NCBI GenBank assembly: GCA_002007465.1
Contig: LNAC01000276.1
Location: 3,916,443 to 3,980,442 of the forward strand
Source of the DNA: Ailurus styani
Taxonomy: Eukaryota > Chordata > Mammalia > Carnivora > Ailuridae
Length of the DNA: 64,000 nucleotides
Reading direction: 5' to 3'
How positions within the stretch are numbered: the stretch's first letter is position 1; every line of letters starts with the position of its first letter. The notes under the pieces were generated by a model. The model was not told where the DNA came from. It saw only the letters and a program-made list of their open reading frames with translations, and did not search any database. Below are positions 1-14,300 of this stretch, piece after piece. The position numbers and the translations under genes were made by a program.

Positions 1-980
1 CTGAACTAAATTCCCTTGGAGGAATCTCAGAGGCAGCAACCCACACTATGAAGCCAATGCCTAATTTATCTGAGGCCTGGTGACAAAATCCAAGGTCTAC
101 CAGGAAAGCCTGAGAGGGCCCCCAACCTCTGGTTTGATTCAACACACGTGATTCACACCAAACCGCCATTCGTTAAATGAGATGGGCTGCTCCCCCTGCT
201 CCCCCTTCCTTACTAAAGAGCTAATGAATGGTGAAACGGCTCAGGGATATGCAGCCCAGGGGAGCATGAGACACCCAGAAAACTCTTAACCTAGAAAACT
301 GAGGGTTGCCTTTCTAATGAACTATATATCTAGATTCCTCTTTCAAAATGACACTGAAAAAAAAATTTACTATTTTTTTAAAAGAGCCTGGCTCAAAAAA
401 CCCTTCTCAAACCTTTAGACCGCCCCACCAGGCAGCAAGAACGTCCCTGCGTGCCGGTCAGTTCTCGCCGGGTGTGCTGGCAGAGGGGCCTGTGCTGGTC
501 AGTGAACCTCGGGGACGTGGACTCCGGCCGCTCTGCCGGCAAAGGGTCGGACGGGTCACAGCCCTTCTCTAAATGGCTTCTTCTCCATACAGACAACCAG
601 GCTGGGCGTACCCTTCTCGAAACCCAGCTTCCCGAGGGGCCTCAGTGGAGGGGTGGCTGGGAGAGAGCCCCCAAGGAGCTGTGAGGCCCCGAGTGTGGGG
701 CCCTGGAGAGCTGAGCATGGGGTGCTGAGACTCAGGAGTCACCCCCAGACCCCACCGATCTGGGAAGAGGGCATCGCGTGAGAGGAGCTGGGGATGCCCT
801 ACGGGACCCCCAAGTCCAACATCCTGCTGACGGCGCGAGCTTCTAAGTCCCATGTGCAGCAGGTCAGCCAGCTACGGGGAGCCTCACGAGTAAACGAGAC
901 GTCAGAGGACAGACGGAGACCCATCCCTGCGTCAGGCTGAGGTGGCTCCGTCCACAGCTGCAGGAGAGGTGGGTGCTGAC
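1..980 (-). other. Partial intron 16 of the minus gene
   Basis: Searched on the minus strand for the expected continuation of the tail (REGSR and a Gly/Arg-rich stretch); no exon was found. No clear repeat was recognised. The gene therefore continues beyond the left edge and its stop codon and poly(A) site are not visible here. Confidence 0.6.
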
Positions 981-1121
981 CTGTCAGCCACATGGTCCTG
1001 GTATTGGCCCCGGTCTCGATGGTCAAAGTCGTGGAAGCGGTGATCAGGCCGAGGGAAGTCTGGGCGGTACCTGTCCTCCATGGCCACACGCTTGCCTTCT
1101 GGCCAATAAGCATCATCTCGC
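981..1121 (-). CDS. SAFB: Minus gene exon 16 (SAFB-type), last exon in the window
   Basis: 141 nt. Encodes (R)[18 protein letters not shown], then [20 protein letters not shown] and QYQDHVAD, leaving in phase 2 at donor [18 protein letters not shown] and GQYQDH are SAFB forms; the plus gene has [12 protein letters not shown] and GRYPDH. The next exon, expected to continue (R)REGSR, is not present in bases 1-980. Confidence 0.93.
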
Positions 1122-4100
1122 CTGTTTTTTATTTTTAAAAGGATGTGAATTTCACTTATGACAGAGAATGAAGGAGAAAAGAAAGGAGGTAGAGGTGGGG
1201 AGGGGAGCTCTCTCCAGACCCAGTATCGTTTAAAATGTCCTGCAGGGCTAATCTCTAAACATTCAGTCATTATTGCTTTGATCTGATAAATTAAAATCCC
1301 CCAAACTGCCAAGAGGCATGCGGGTATTCTCATCTGACAGTCCTGAAAAGAGGGCTGCTGGGAGCTAATTGTATCACAAGGCTGTTAATACCTTGATCCC
1401 CGCGTGAGCCCAGATGCAAGCGAAATGAAATATTTGATTCCTCGGGAACGCCACTCCGAGCTGCCACATTTCCCCCTTCCTGTCTTCTACGGTCACCCGA
1501 ACCTCCCTCTGAGTTTTTCGCAAAAGCAAAGGGAATTAAATCGGGTGATAGTGAACTACATACAGCTCAGGATGGCATCTAATTATCTTCTTCCTGACTT
1601 TTACCAGAACACTGGGCCCATGGGTGGTGGGGTGATGGGTGACCGTCAATTAAGCAGCTCAGAGGGGCTGGAGACCAATAAACCTACTTTGTGAACGGAA
1701 AGGCAATTTCCTTTTCTACAGCGCCAGTCCGTGCCTTTCCCTCTACGGCCAGCTGGCGGCCCTGGTGCCCACGGGCCTCCCCGCGCTCGGCCGGCCCCAA
1801 AACCGGGAATCGCAGGGGGAAGAACAGGGCAGCCTAAGCGACAGCATCGCAAACCGTTCACCAAGCGTCTCTGCAGGACAACTCAGGGCACGCACGGCTG
1901 AGCCCCGGACCCAGAAACTCCACGAGCTTGAGCTGGTGGCCGTGGTGAGTCCCGCGCAGGCGTCCGGGGGCGCCGGGTGCGGCCGTCAGCGTCCCACGCT
2001 CGGCGGGGAGGGGGGGCCGGGGCCGCTAGGGAGGGCTGCGAGCCGCTCGACTTACCGGCCGTCCACGTCGTAGGGCCTCCGCACGGCAGGCCGCCGCTCC
2101 TGCTCGTAGCGCAGCTCCTGCTGGCGCCGCAGCTCCTCGCGCTCGCGGTGGATGCGCTCCTGCTCCTTGCGGCGCTCCCGCTCCACACGCATGCGCTCCC
2201 GCTCCAGCCGCTCGCGCTCCATGCGCTCCCGCTCCAGCCGCTGCCGCTGGCACTCGAGCTGCAGGCGCTCCCGCTGCAGGCGCGCCTTCTCCTTCCGCTC
2301 GTGGAAGGCCTCCAGGCGCTGCTCCCGCTCGCGCTGCTCGCGCTCTCTGCGGGGACACGGCAAGGCCGCCCTGACTTCCCGGGACCGGCGCCTGGCTGCC
2401 GGGCATGGTTCTCCCAAGGGGTCGGGGCTGGGGCTGCCCGGGCAGCACCCCGGGGACCGGCGACGGGTGCTACCCCCACTCCGCTACCCCCCCTCCGCAG
2501 AGCCGGGCGCCTTGGCCCGCAAACCCCTGCCTCCAACCTCTCTCCTTTGTCACGAAAGCAAAGCCAGGGGTGAGCAGGGCGGGCGGGGGCAGGGAGGAGA
2601 CACAGCCTGGGGTCCAGGCCAGGAGGACGTGGCTCAAAGGTACAAAGCAAAGTCACACACTAAGGGGGAGAGAAGCAGGAGAAGCCGAGGGTAACTGCTA
2701 CAATGAAGGCTGCCATGCACAGAGAGACCTGTGGAGCAGCAAAGACTGCGTGATGCTGTGTAACGAGCCTTCTTTCTGACCACCTTCCCTCCCAGGAGGC
2801 TGCATTTTCTAATGACAGTGCCTTTTGCAGCAGACCTGGGAAGCCGTGGGCACAGAAGGCTGGGCACGTGCTAAGGGGGCCGGCGGTATGGGCCCGGCAC
2901 CACGGCTCACAGCATCAGCCACCGCACACCCGAAGCTGAGGGGGATTGCGGACGCCCCCTCTGCACCAGTGAAAGGAGCTGCTGCGGCTCCTTGCACCTG
3001 CCCCCAGTGACTGGAAGGCTCCAAAGCCAGTGCAGGCCACTGGGAAACAAAAGACAGCCTACGGTGCTTTTCCTTTCTCAAGCTATGTAAGCAGAGACGC
3101 CGGTGTCTCACTATGTAGGAAAGCAGTTGTAGCATAACTGGACAAGTTTCTACACGACCCGCTTTCACTCAAGCAAGTTCTCCAACAGCGTGACATAAAG
3201 CTTCGTTTCACCGAGCGGTATATGAAAGAAAACGACAAGGGAGCCCTGGACGGGAAAAGGCAGAAGGCAGAACTGGGAACAGGCCTACTTCCATAAACTG
3301 TCTCCTTGACGAGAGGTGAACGTGGCAAAGAATGTTGCATGCGACTGAAACCGTCTGAAAATGCCACAAATGTAGACATTTCGAAGACGCCACTCCTGCG
3401 AATAACATCTCTAACAAACGTGCCACATCCTTTGGTTGCATTCTTGATCTTACTTATGTGGGGTTGCAGCAGGGAAGACCGAGACCTTGACACTGGGGGC
3501 CCTTCCATCAAGGCCACGCATGGGCAAGCCTGCTCCCTGCGCCAAGGGACATGCTACACAGCAGAAAGAGACCCTGATGAGGGCGCCTGGGTGGCTCAGT
3601 TGGTTAAGCGTCAGACTCTTGGTATCAGCTCAGGTCTCGAAGGAAACCAGCTCTGATGAATGTCATGTTGAGGCTGACCACGACCCCTCATGACCCTCGC
3701 CTTTTGCCTCAGGAAACAGGGGGCAGCCAGCAAGCCTGGGCCAGGCAGGACACTCACTTGGGGAGAAAGGCAGAACGCCCCCGAGAAGACCACCCACCTG
3801 CCAGCCTGCCGGGCCCCACTCACCGCCGCCTCTCCGTCTCTCGGATCTCCCGTTCCCGCTGTCTCTGGCGCTCGCGCTCCCTTTGCTCTTTGATTTTATC
3901 AAATGACAAGATGTCTCTCTTCTCTTTGCTTTCCGATTTGCGATCCTGACTCTTGGAGCTCTGTTTACCAAAATTGCTTCATTAACGTCAGAAAAATGCA
4001 TCCAGAGCACAATGAAAGTTAGATATGCATATCCGGGGTAGATTACAATTCTTCTGTCCCCCACGGATTCCAGGAAGGCCCAGGAGGCAGTGTGGCTCAC

Positions 4101-6696
4101 TCACAGCCCAGACGCACTGCTCACTCACGAGAACTGCCCGCACACACTGCAAACGAAGGGCATCATGGAAGAGCAAGGAGGGATGACACCCCACAAAACC
4201 TACAGGCACATGTCCTTGCACAGCAGAGTCGAGGACTCTGCGGCACCCAGAACGAGGCTTCACAGCGCTGTGGGGCCCGTGTATCCTGGACGCGCAGCTG
4301 GATGATGTATCATACCGCTCACGTCTCACCTGCTGCCTCAGGTCTTCAAATGCAATAGGCTGAAGCGGCTCTGATGTGAAGGGGAGCTCCTACTCAGCTC
4401 CGACATACTCACAGGCAACTGCCTGCCCCCCCCCCCGTCCAGGAGAAGGCAGGAAACCCTGCCCACTGGCTCTCATGGGCTAGGACACCGAAGCTGGTCA
4501 CGATCCCCCTCCCAGGAAGCTTTCACAACTTGGAACACAGGGCCTACTGCAGAACAATTCCCCCCCTCCACCACCGCACCCCCCGCCCGGCTCAGGGTCC
4601 CCAGGGAAGGGGCCTGGGAGACATTTTTAAAAACTTCCTCAGGTTATTTTCTTAATTACCTCATGGGTGATGGGGCTGGAGGACCAACCCCAGAAAAAGA
4701 CAAGCAATAGTTATGAATGAACAGAATATTCTGCCAAAAAAAGAGAGGGGCACAGAGAGGCCAATCCCAACACAAGGAAAGACCAGGCCCAAAACGCCAG
4801 GATGACGCTCTTCGCCTAAGATACGGGCAGAGTTTTGAGCCTGTTCACACACACTGTAGGCCGGGGGGTGCGCATCCGTCATACGGAGGCCAGCACGGCG
4901 CTGGGGTCTCTGAGTTGGGCCCCCGGGCTCCCAGTTGGGCCTCCCAGCAGCCTGACCGCTCTACACACCCAGGGACCATGGTATCCTGTACCCTTTCTGA
5001 AGGGCACGCGGACAACAGCCATCACAAAGAACACCTGTGCTCCTCGGCACCTAGAGACGCAGAGCCCACCTCGGCCTGTGGGCACAAATGCTGCCCCACA
5101 GCAGTCCTCAACAGGCGCTGACACCTGCGAGGGTCTCTAAGTGAGGGACCAGGTAAGAGGATCACAGTGTAGCCGTAAACACAGCTTTAAAGAGAGAGAG
5201 GGCACACACACATGCAACCTGGACAGCTCCCGAGGGCACCACGCTGAGGTCACGTGCTACATTCTCACCCGGACAACATTCTAGAGATGGGAATCAGAGG
5301 ACCAGCGTCCCCAGACTGGGGCGGGGCCAGTGGGGTGGGTCACAAGTGGGAGATCTCCGCGGTGACCGGATGGCCCTGGATCCTGATGGCGGGGTGCTCA
5401 TGTGAGACTCCACCAGGAACCGAAAGTCCTAGCACTCCACGCATACGCAGAGACCAATGTCACCGTCCTTGGCTTTGAAACTGGGCTATAGTTATATGAA
5501 CGGAAACCACTGGGGGAAGCAGGGTGATGGGTACATGTTTCTCCATACAAGTTTGGGAACTTTCTGGGACTCCGTAATTGTTTGCAAAGAGTGTACACAC
5601 CGTGTCGCGTGTGCGATGACCTTGGAAAGAAGTGTGAGGAGCCCATGTGAAAGCAAAGAGGCTTCTGTTCTTACGTTATCCTCCTTCTACGTGACCTCAA
5701 GATTGTCATCAAGCAGACTTTATTACTATTTATTTTTTCTAACTTCAGAGTGATTCAGGTGATAAGTTTATGGGATTTTGGGGGGGGGCTTTCTTTAGAT
5801 TTCTCTATTTTAAAGTTCTTTTTATGGTTTTCATGTAGCCCATAAGAAACATGACCTCAGGAAGGACTATATTCCAGAACACAAATGTTCATTTCAAAAG
5901 TCAGTCCTCCACAACATGTTCTTGAATGAATACTGTTAGCTCTGCATTCATTCTAAGAGGACGGCTCTCCTCAAGAACGTTTCAGCAGAACCTTCAGCTG
6001 GTAAGCAGAGGGTTTCATTTTCCAAGGCGGAAAAAAACAAAAGGAGAAACCATTAGTTTGTCCAGCTGTGTACCGCTTAAGACACGGAAGCCCATCCTCT
6101 GGCAACGTGAAAGTCGGTTTTGCGGTGGACTCCACCTTTCTTTCCCACTAATGTCACAGAAGAAGTGAATCAGCTAGCATAGATCAACCAAAGAGCAGAG
6201 CCTGCCTTCTGCCTGAACAGCGCAGGTTCTGCCCATCCTACCCCATGGTGGGCTTTCAGTGAAATGGTTTTCCTTCTAGAAGATGGTATGATCCCACAAA
6301 GAACCAGCGAAAGGTCAACACATCATGGAAAGTAAAAACATTAAGTACTGTTTTGAAATAAGCTGTAGAACCTAACTCTGTGTGTGTATAGACAGGCTGA
6401 ACAGTTAATAACACGCCTTCTGAGCACTTCAAAGAACTCTTCAACTTTTAAAGGCGAGACAATGTTGTTTCCACCCACAAATCGGCAGGACTTGAGGCAG
6501 AAAAAACAATACTTACTCTCTCTTTTGACCTGCTTGTGGTTTTCACGCTAATGACAGGCTCTCCTTTCGATTTATCCATTACGACTGTCCGTTCCATTCC
6601 TCTGCTTCCTTCGGGAAAAAAACAGCGCTCTATGAAAACCTGCTGATTGCCCCGCTTCCCGACAGCAGGACACACGGGCTGACCGGGGTGGGGGTG

Positions 6697-6729
<33 letters not shown>

Positions 6730-9700
6730 TGTCTGTCTGTCTCCTCGCTCCCTCGAGTGATTCTAGCGAACTCCTGGAGCGTCCGCACCTCCTCTCTCTC
6801 CTCCTTCTGACCTGCGGGGAGCACTACAGACATGAAGCCGCTGCTGTACCCTGACAGGTCGTTGCTCACCTGGGATGAAGTGGTTGTGACATCCCCGCAA
6901 CTTACAATGCAAACCTAAGTGGAGGTGCGTTCTGCAACACAAACACACCCAACCCACCCGTTTCCTTTACCTGCATGCTCAATCCTAGCGGTTCCAAGAT
7001 AACCAATTTCCATTTCTTCGTCCTCCCCCACATTCTGGAAGGCTCTGCAGAATTCAAGCCCTGTGTTCTGAATCGGATGTTGGGCTTCCCTTCATTCACG
7101 TACAGTGATAAAGGCTTCCAATGGATTCTGCCCCTCGACGACACAATACCCAGACTCCAACCACCACGACTACGACTGATTTGGGGAGATTTGCAATACT
7201 TGAGGAACATTTTAAAAACATGTTCCTCGTGAGACTGCCAGTAAATTACCCCGAATACTTAGGATCTAATTTGTAACATGCTGTACCCAATTCCAAGGCT
7301 CCAGATGGCTGAGTTTTGTTTGTTTTACTGGGGGGGGGGGGCGGGGAGAACTGGGTTTTGTTTTTTTCCACAAAACATTCTGTGGCGCCTCAAGGCATTC
7401 TGAAGGCGCAGAACAAGCTGCAGAGCCGCCTCAAATCGGTGACAAGAACTGGGCCACCTCTCCCTCGCACAGCTGCTCGAGGTACACAGGAAGAGGGGGA
7501 AGCCCGGTCCCCAAGCTGCCAGGGACCATAAATCATGGAGTGCAACACCTCCAGGTGTGTGATGTCACCAGAGCCTCTTTCAAGCCACGCCATCCCGAGG
7601 CCCTGCTGCTTTAGCAGCTGCCGATCAAGAGAAGCCATAGTCGGGCCAGGCCTAGCACACACGTCCCGCACCGGCTCGCTCGGTCCACGAACCGCCCCCC
7701 AGCCCCTCCCACCAGGGTCTACCCTCCCCAGGAGACCTCAGCAGGCTCGGCTCACCTGATTTGGTGACTCGGGACCGGTTTGTAGGCCCTGGTTTCGGCT
7801 CATCCTCATCTTTTTCTTCCTTCTTAATGTCTTCAGGCTTTTTTTCCTCCTTTTTCTCCATCTTCTCTTCCTTCTTAATCACGGTTCTATTTAAAAACAT
7901 GGTCATCACACTTGAGTTCCTGAGACTCTGGCAGCCGTTCACACTCATTCAGACTTCCGCACAAAACCAACCAGCCAGGCAGCAAGCAGACGGGGATAGT
8001 TACTGGGAAACTGCGGTAACGATCTAATACCCTCCTAAGACATAGCCCTTATTCCCCCCCGAGTTCTCTGCTACACCTAGAAATATGCAGCATGAAACTG
8101 CAGGCTCCTGGACAGTTTTCCAAACTGCTCAATGCACTGGTCTGAAAGATAGACACAGGGGCACATGTGAGAGACACTCCCAACTAGAGAAGAATGCCTG
8201 CGAAAAACTGATTTTTAGTGTTTCACTCCAGGTGGAATTTTTAAGTTTATTTAGAAAAAAACACTTTTTCCAAATATAGTATAAAACACAACAGAGGCAG
8301 AGCATGAGGATGCGAGGTGCCTGCTCCATGAAGCAGCGGGCCACCCACCCTGACCGCCACACCTGGTCACTGCTGCACACTCCGGGGGAGGTAAAATGGC
8401 ATGCTATGTGCCAGCTCCTATGGAAACGGTTAGTAACATTTCAACTGAAGGCAGCTTTATGCTACACAGTGAACTAAATCATCACTGCCACTCACACATG
8501 TCTCCCATACTCCCTAACGCTGTTTGTCTCGCATAATTAAATCCCGTGCTTATCAAATGCCCACCATGTGCCAGGGTCCAGGACGGGAAAGCCAGGCCCC
8601 TTGGGGTTCCCTACAACTCAGGCTGTCCAAGGAAATGTCTCCTAGCTCACTCTTCCTTTCTCAACTTCCACAGTACAAAGCTGTCATCTTTTTAATTTTT
8701 TTTTAAAGACTTTATTTATTTGACAGAGAGAGAGAGATCACAAGTAGGTAGACAGGCAGGCAGGGAGAGAGGGCGAAGCAGGCTCCCTGCTGAGTGGGGA
8801 GCGCGGTGTGGGACTCGATCCCAGGGCCCTGAGATCATGACCTGAGCTGAAGGCAGAGGCTTAACCCACTGAGCCACCCAGGTGCCCCCCAAGTTCACCA
8901 CCTGGTTATGGGCCCCAGCGCTGGTGGTGGCCAGCTGGGCCGGGTGCTCTTTAGCTGGCCACTTCCCTTTCTGGAGCCTGTTCCCTCTGCGACCTAGGAC
9001 TCTTCCAGGGATCGAGCAAACCACCTGATGCAGGTGAGCTAGTTATTACCCCCTTCCTTTCTCCCACAAACACACCTCACTGCGTGGTCAGAAAATCAAT
9101 GCAGGAGATGCATTCCAAAATACCAAGAACTCTGAACAGCTACCAGTGTTCTACAAGTACGGGTTTGTTTTTTTTTTCTTTTTAGCACTGCTGATAGAAC
9201 ACGTCTCTTTGGAGAATCTTCTGAAAAAATTCCAGGTCTTGCTTGTAAATACATGAAGGCTAAATCTGACATCCATTGCACACAGGCCTATGGATTCTAA
9301 TCTGGAAAATGGACAATTAAACCTTTCAAATGGGAGCTGAAAACTTAGGAGTATCAATGAAGTCCACACATTCACTCAACTATACGTTTTCTTAATAAAA
9401 GAAACAATTGCAAATGGAATCACTGAGATGGACAGATTCTCGGCAAAGGGCTCAATCTTCAGAGTGAGAGTGGCCCTGGAAGAACAAGTAAATGGTACTA
9501 ACAACATAAATTTCATTTAATATTCAGCACTGAGAACTGCACCATCAGGAACACCACCAAAATCTACCTTCCCTGGAAGATATACCTATTAACTTTGGGG
9601 AAATTATTACCAAGCAATGCCTGCTCAGAAAGACCACGCCCAATTTCCATCCTTTATAGACAGTATCTCAGACCCACTGATCCCAAAGTTATGTGCCAAG

Positions 9701-11306
9701 GTACCCCCTGGGGTGCCACAGAAAACGGACAGGTACCCCGGAATACTTTACATTTTTGAGGGAAACACAGTAATTCTTGACAACTGTCAGACACTGCATA
9801 AACTACTAGCTTGTGGTCATTCATTTCGACATTAGATCAGGTTATGTTCCTGTGATAAAAAGCAAGGACTGCAGGAACACCAGCCTGGATCAGGAAACGA
9901 TTCCACGGCATGAGTGGTTGTGCAGGGACCCACAACATGGAGTGAAGTAAAATTATTATTCTTTCCTTTTGGGTGTGCTATTTTCTTTCAACAGCCCCCA
10001 AGTCGTTCAGATGTAAATACTTACTAAGGCTCCTAAATACACTTTGGAGAGTCACGGGCTACTGGGCAGGGGCCGTTACTGAAACCTGAACATGGAAGTG
10101 GTGGCAAGATGCACAAATGCGATCACGCAAGTGAGAAGCCAGTGAGGCTGCCTGTGGCAAGGAGGACATATGCTTGCCTCCTGAGTGACCCTGTGGCTGC
10201 CACCTGCCTTCTTCCCGACCAGCCCACCCCCAACCCTGAGAGAAAGCTTGAGAGAAAGGCTTTAAATAATCACTTTACTTTTCAATTTTGATCTCCACAG
10301 GATGATGTCTGTCAACACTAGATAACTTTTCCTTCTTCACTTCACACTCTTTCCTGTCAGACAGCTTTTTCCCAGCAGGTTCATTTTTGGCCTAAAATAC
10401 AACACGGGTTAGAAATGGCCCACGGTCCAGGTCTCCCCGCTCGTGAACTCGATGGGTTACAGCAGGCAAGAGTCACCTCACCTTCTCTACGGAGATCATC
10501 CTCCCGTGCAGCTCCGTTCTGTGGAGGTGGCTGATGCACTTCGTGGCTTCATCAGAGGTCGACATGGTAACAAATCCATAGCACCGAGCTCCGGGACTGC
10601 GGGCGTTAGTCACCACTTTGGCCCCGACAACCTTCGCGAGAAAGGAAACTTCTTTTCTTTTCTTTTTTTAGGACTCTTATTTTCCCATGTAAATCACCAC
10701 ACGATTTGTCAAAAATGACTAGCAGTTAACTGTCAGAATTCTTTCCACCAGTGTTTACTTCTCCATAAATTGTTGGTTCGCCATAATTATTGAAGTGGTA
10801 CTACGTCATCCTATCAAAATACAAGCGCTGCTACTGCTTTTTTTTTTTTTTTTTTAAAGATGAAAGAGAGATCACAAGTAGGCAGAGAGGCAGGCAGAGA
10901 GAGAGGAGGAAGCAGGCTCCGTGCTGAGTAGAGCCTGATGCGGGCCTCGATCCCAGGACCCTGGATCATGACCTGAGCCGAAGGCAGAGGCTTTAACCCA
11001 CTGAGCCACCCAGGTGCCCCAATACAAGTGCTTCTGATACAAGATCAGCCTTTGGAGTGACAAAAAACGAACAGGGAAAGCTAAAGACATTTAAAACTTC
11101 ACAAACCACAACTCATTAATTAATCAAAAATCCTTCCCACTTGGATCATTTTCTCCAATTGTACTTCAACTTCCAGACAGGATGGCACACCAAGCATTTA
11201 CCCTCCTGCTGCCTGAAGAATACCTCCAACTGGAGGAAATGTAGGCAACCAGGGTTTTCAAACACCATACACCAGGCCACACAGGCCGGTGACCCATGGG
11301 ACACGG

Positions 11307-11337
<31 letters not shown>

Positions 11338-14300
11338 AGCTAAGCTGCATGGCTGCCCCCGCTTACTTCCTAGAGGTTCCCAGCCGAGGGCGGGGAGAAG
11401 GACTCGAGGTAAGGATGGGAGGCGGTAGCTGAGACCTGAGCACAACTCAGTGTCTGAAGAAATCAAGGCAGCAAGACATAGAACTGGAAAGGAAGTGCCG
11501 CATGAAGACAGCTCCAGAGAGCTGCAAAGGGTCCCTAAGCAGCACACGTGTGAGAGGCTAGGGAGAAAACCACCCGTAAGAGCAAACAATCCCCAGCTCA
11601 GGGCCTCAAATAATTTACCTTTTCCAGAGTGAACCAGAATGGAAGTGAAAAGCTTGCAATTCACAGGGCATTAGGCTGAGATCTCAGAAGGGTCCTGCCC
11701 CAGAAGCGGACAGAGCTAGCCCCAAATTAAGGCAGCTATGGCCTAACGAAGCCTGACAGCAAACCTGGGGAGGAACAAGTAAGTGAACTGTGTCCCAGCA
11801 AAAGCTTAACACTGACATGGACACACAAATAACTAGAATACAATATGGAAGTCACAACGTCTGCTGTCCAGTCAAAAACGCCTAGGCAGCCAAGAAACAA
11901 GAAAATGACTCTAATGAAGAGAACCAACCAACCAATAAACAGATCCAGAACGCACTCCAGGAACAGAATTAGTAAACAACAGTATTAAAGTTATTTTAGC
12001 TATATCTTAAATGTTCAAGAAGTTGGAGAAGCCACCGAGCACGTCAGGTAAACACAGAGAAGATATTTAAAAACATCCAATCTGAAATTCTGGAAATACA
12101 TGACGTGGGATGGACAGCACACACTGCAGAAAGAAGGATGAGAGAACTTGAAGACAAAGCAACAGAAGCTACTTGAAATGAAACGGAGGAAAAGAGATTG
12201 AGACAAACCAAAATATAACCAGGGCATCGGTGGGATGTGGGACCACCTGTGGCATTGTCAAAAGCAAGAAGCACAGGAAAACCTTAGCGGGTGAAACCAC
12301 AGCGTATCTGCGGCATGATCTGCTCCAAAGCAGAGATAAAGAGAACCTTCCAGATAAGCCAGACGAGAGAGACACCTATGCCTTAAGGAGCAAAGGTGAG
12401 ACCCAGAGCCAACTGGTTAGACAACATGAGCCAGAAGGAGGGAGGAGCACTGCTGTCTGAACAAAAAACACCAACCAACCTGGAATACTGCACCCAGCAA
12501 GAACAGCTTTCAAAGTGAAAGCAAAAGAATGACAATTTCAGACAAGGCAACAGGAACTCATCCTGGGCAACCCTGTACTGTAAGATTTAAAGAGGGAGGA
12601 AAAAAATACCCAATGGGAACTTGGGATAGCAATAAGAGGAAATAAAGAGCACCCCAAAAGATAAACCCGGAGCTAACTAAAAGCCTGTGTTTTGTCTTAT
12701 TTACGTAACTCCTTAAAAGATAATTGTTCAAAGCAAAACAAGACAACCCCCCCAAAACCCAAAAGACACAAACACACCAAAACCCAACCAACCAACCCAC
12801 CCACCCATCAATGAGCCAAGAACATACCACATTGTTTATTAACATTAGAATTGACTCTGTGCTGACACCGCTGGAAAGGCTGGGCGAGCGGGAGGGCGGG
12901 CGGTGCGCCATTCCCAGGTTTGTATGCCCCCCCACCCCCAGAACTGGAATATCACTGAAGGACAGACTGCACTGAGTCTTATAACAGAATTCCTAAATGC
13001 AGCCACCAAAGAAAAATGTTACAGTTTCAACCCACTGCTCAAGGAAGACACCAAAAAACAAAACAAAAAAATACCTTGAGACAGATGAAAAAGAACTATA
13101 TAACACAGCAAAACCTGCGGGGTGTGGCTAAAGCAGTTAAGAGCGAAGTTCACATTAAGAAACACAAAAAACCCAAATAAGCAAGCTAACTTTACACCTC
13201 AAGAAATCAGGATACAGCAACACTAGTTACATATACTAGTTCTAACTAATAAACAACAAAGCATAAAAAATACCCGATGAAAAAGGCAGCAGAGAGAGAG
13301 GAGCAAGGGATCCAAGAAATAGAACAGGGAGAAGACAGAGAGCCAGATGGCAGATCTAAACCCCACTATATGGATCTCGAATTTAATGTAAATGTTCCTG
13401 TAGGACATTCTGGAGAACTGAAGATGGAGCCAGCACCTGCGCCAAGTGCAGAGCTGCTGATCAGGACACAAGAGCCCTAGCAGGTCTGGCTCTGACCACC
13501 TATGATGCAGCAGGTCGTGAGCAAGGCCTCTCCTCTCTCTGGACCTCAGGGTCCCCAACCACGAGATGACCGGGGGGTGATCCCAACAGACCCTGGTGTC
13601 CGTGTTTCCACTTGCAGATATGGCGGAGCCTGCTCTCCCTGCAGAGGAAAGCCCCCCTCTGTCCAGAGCACCCATACAGGGCCAAAGGGGACAGATTCTC
13701 CCCAGAGGGACATAGATGTCACTCTTCTTAGAGAGGAAGCTTCTCCTCCTTTCCTCTCTTCAAGGTCAGGGGGCTGAGCCAATGACGGAGTCATGTGACC
13801 TTCCTATCAAACTAATTATCCTTGCAAGGACATCACTTCCAATGGCCCTGAGAGCAGAATCCGAGACCACCTCGCCTGTCCCTGTGCCCCCTGACCCCGC
13901 CCTCTGCCTTCACAGCAGCCTTCGATCAGTTCATGCAAATTCCAGACTCGTCCCACCACAGGGCCTAAGTCCCATGGCTTTAGTCCAGCACCGAGCTCCG
14001 TGGGCAAGGCCAACTCTATCAACACTCAGGCCTTGGCTTAAAGAGCTCCTACCCCCCAAGGTGCGCTGAACCCAAGACCCCCGTCTGAACTCAGTCTCCC
14101 TCCCGCACACTGAAGGCAGGCTGCAGTCTCCTGCACGAATCCCTCGTAACGTGCAGTGTTTCCCGAAGTCATCTCTCCAGCAGCCTGTAAGAACTGGGAG
14201 GACAGTGCCCTCACAGCCACCGCTGTCCCTCATGACTGCTGCCCCCAGCAAGAAGGGAGTCACGAAACTGAGGACAGACTGTGGCTTCCCAGTTTTAAGC

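Noticed and set aside
1883..2656. Overlapping 140- to 257-codon open frames around exon 15 of the minus gene (and equivalents at 56158-56952)
   Set aside because: They are alternate-frame shadows of a repetitive GC-rich Arg/Glu exon; only one frame gives the conserved helix.
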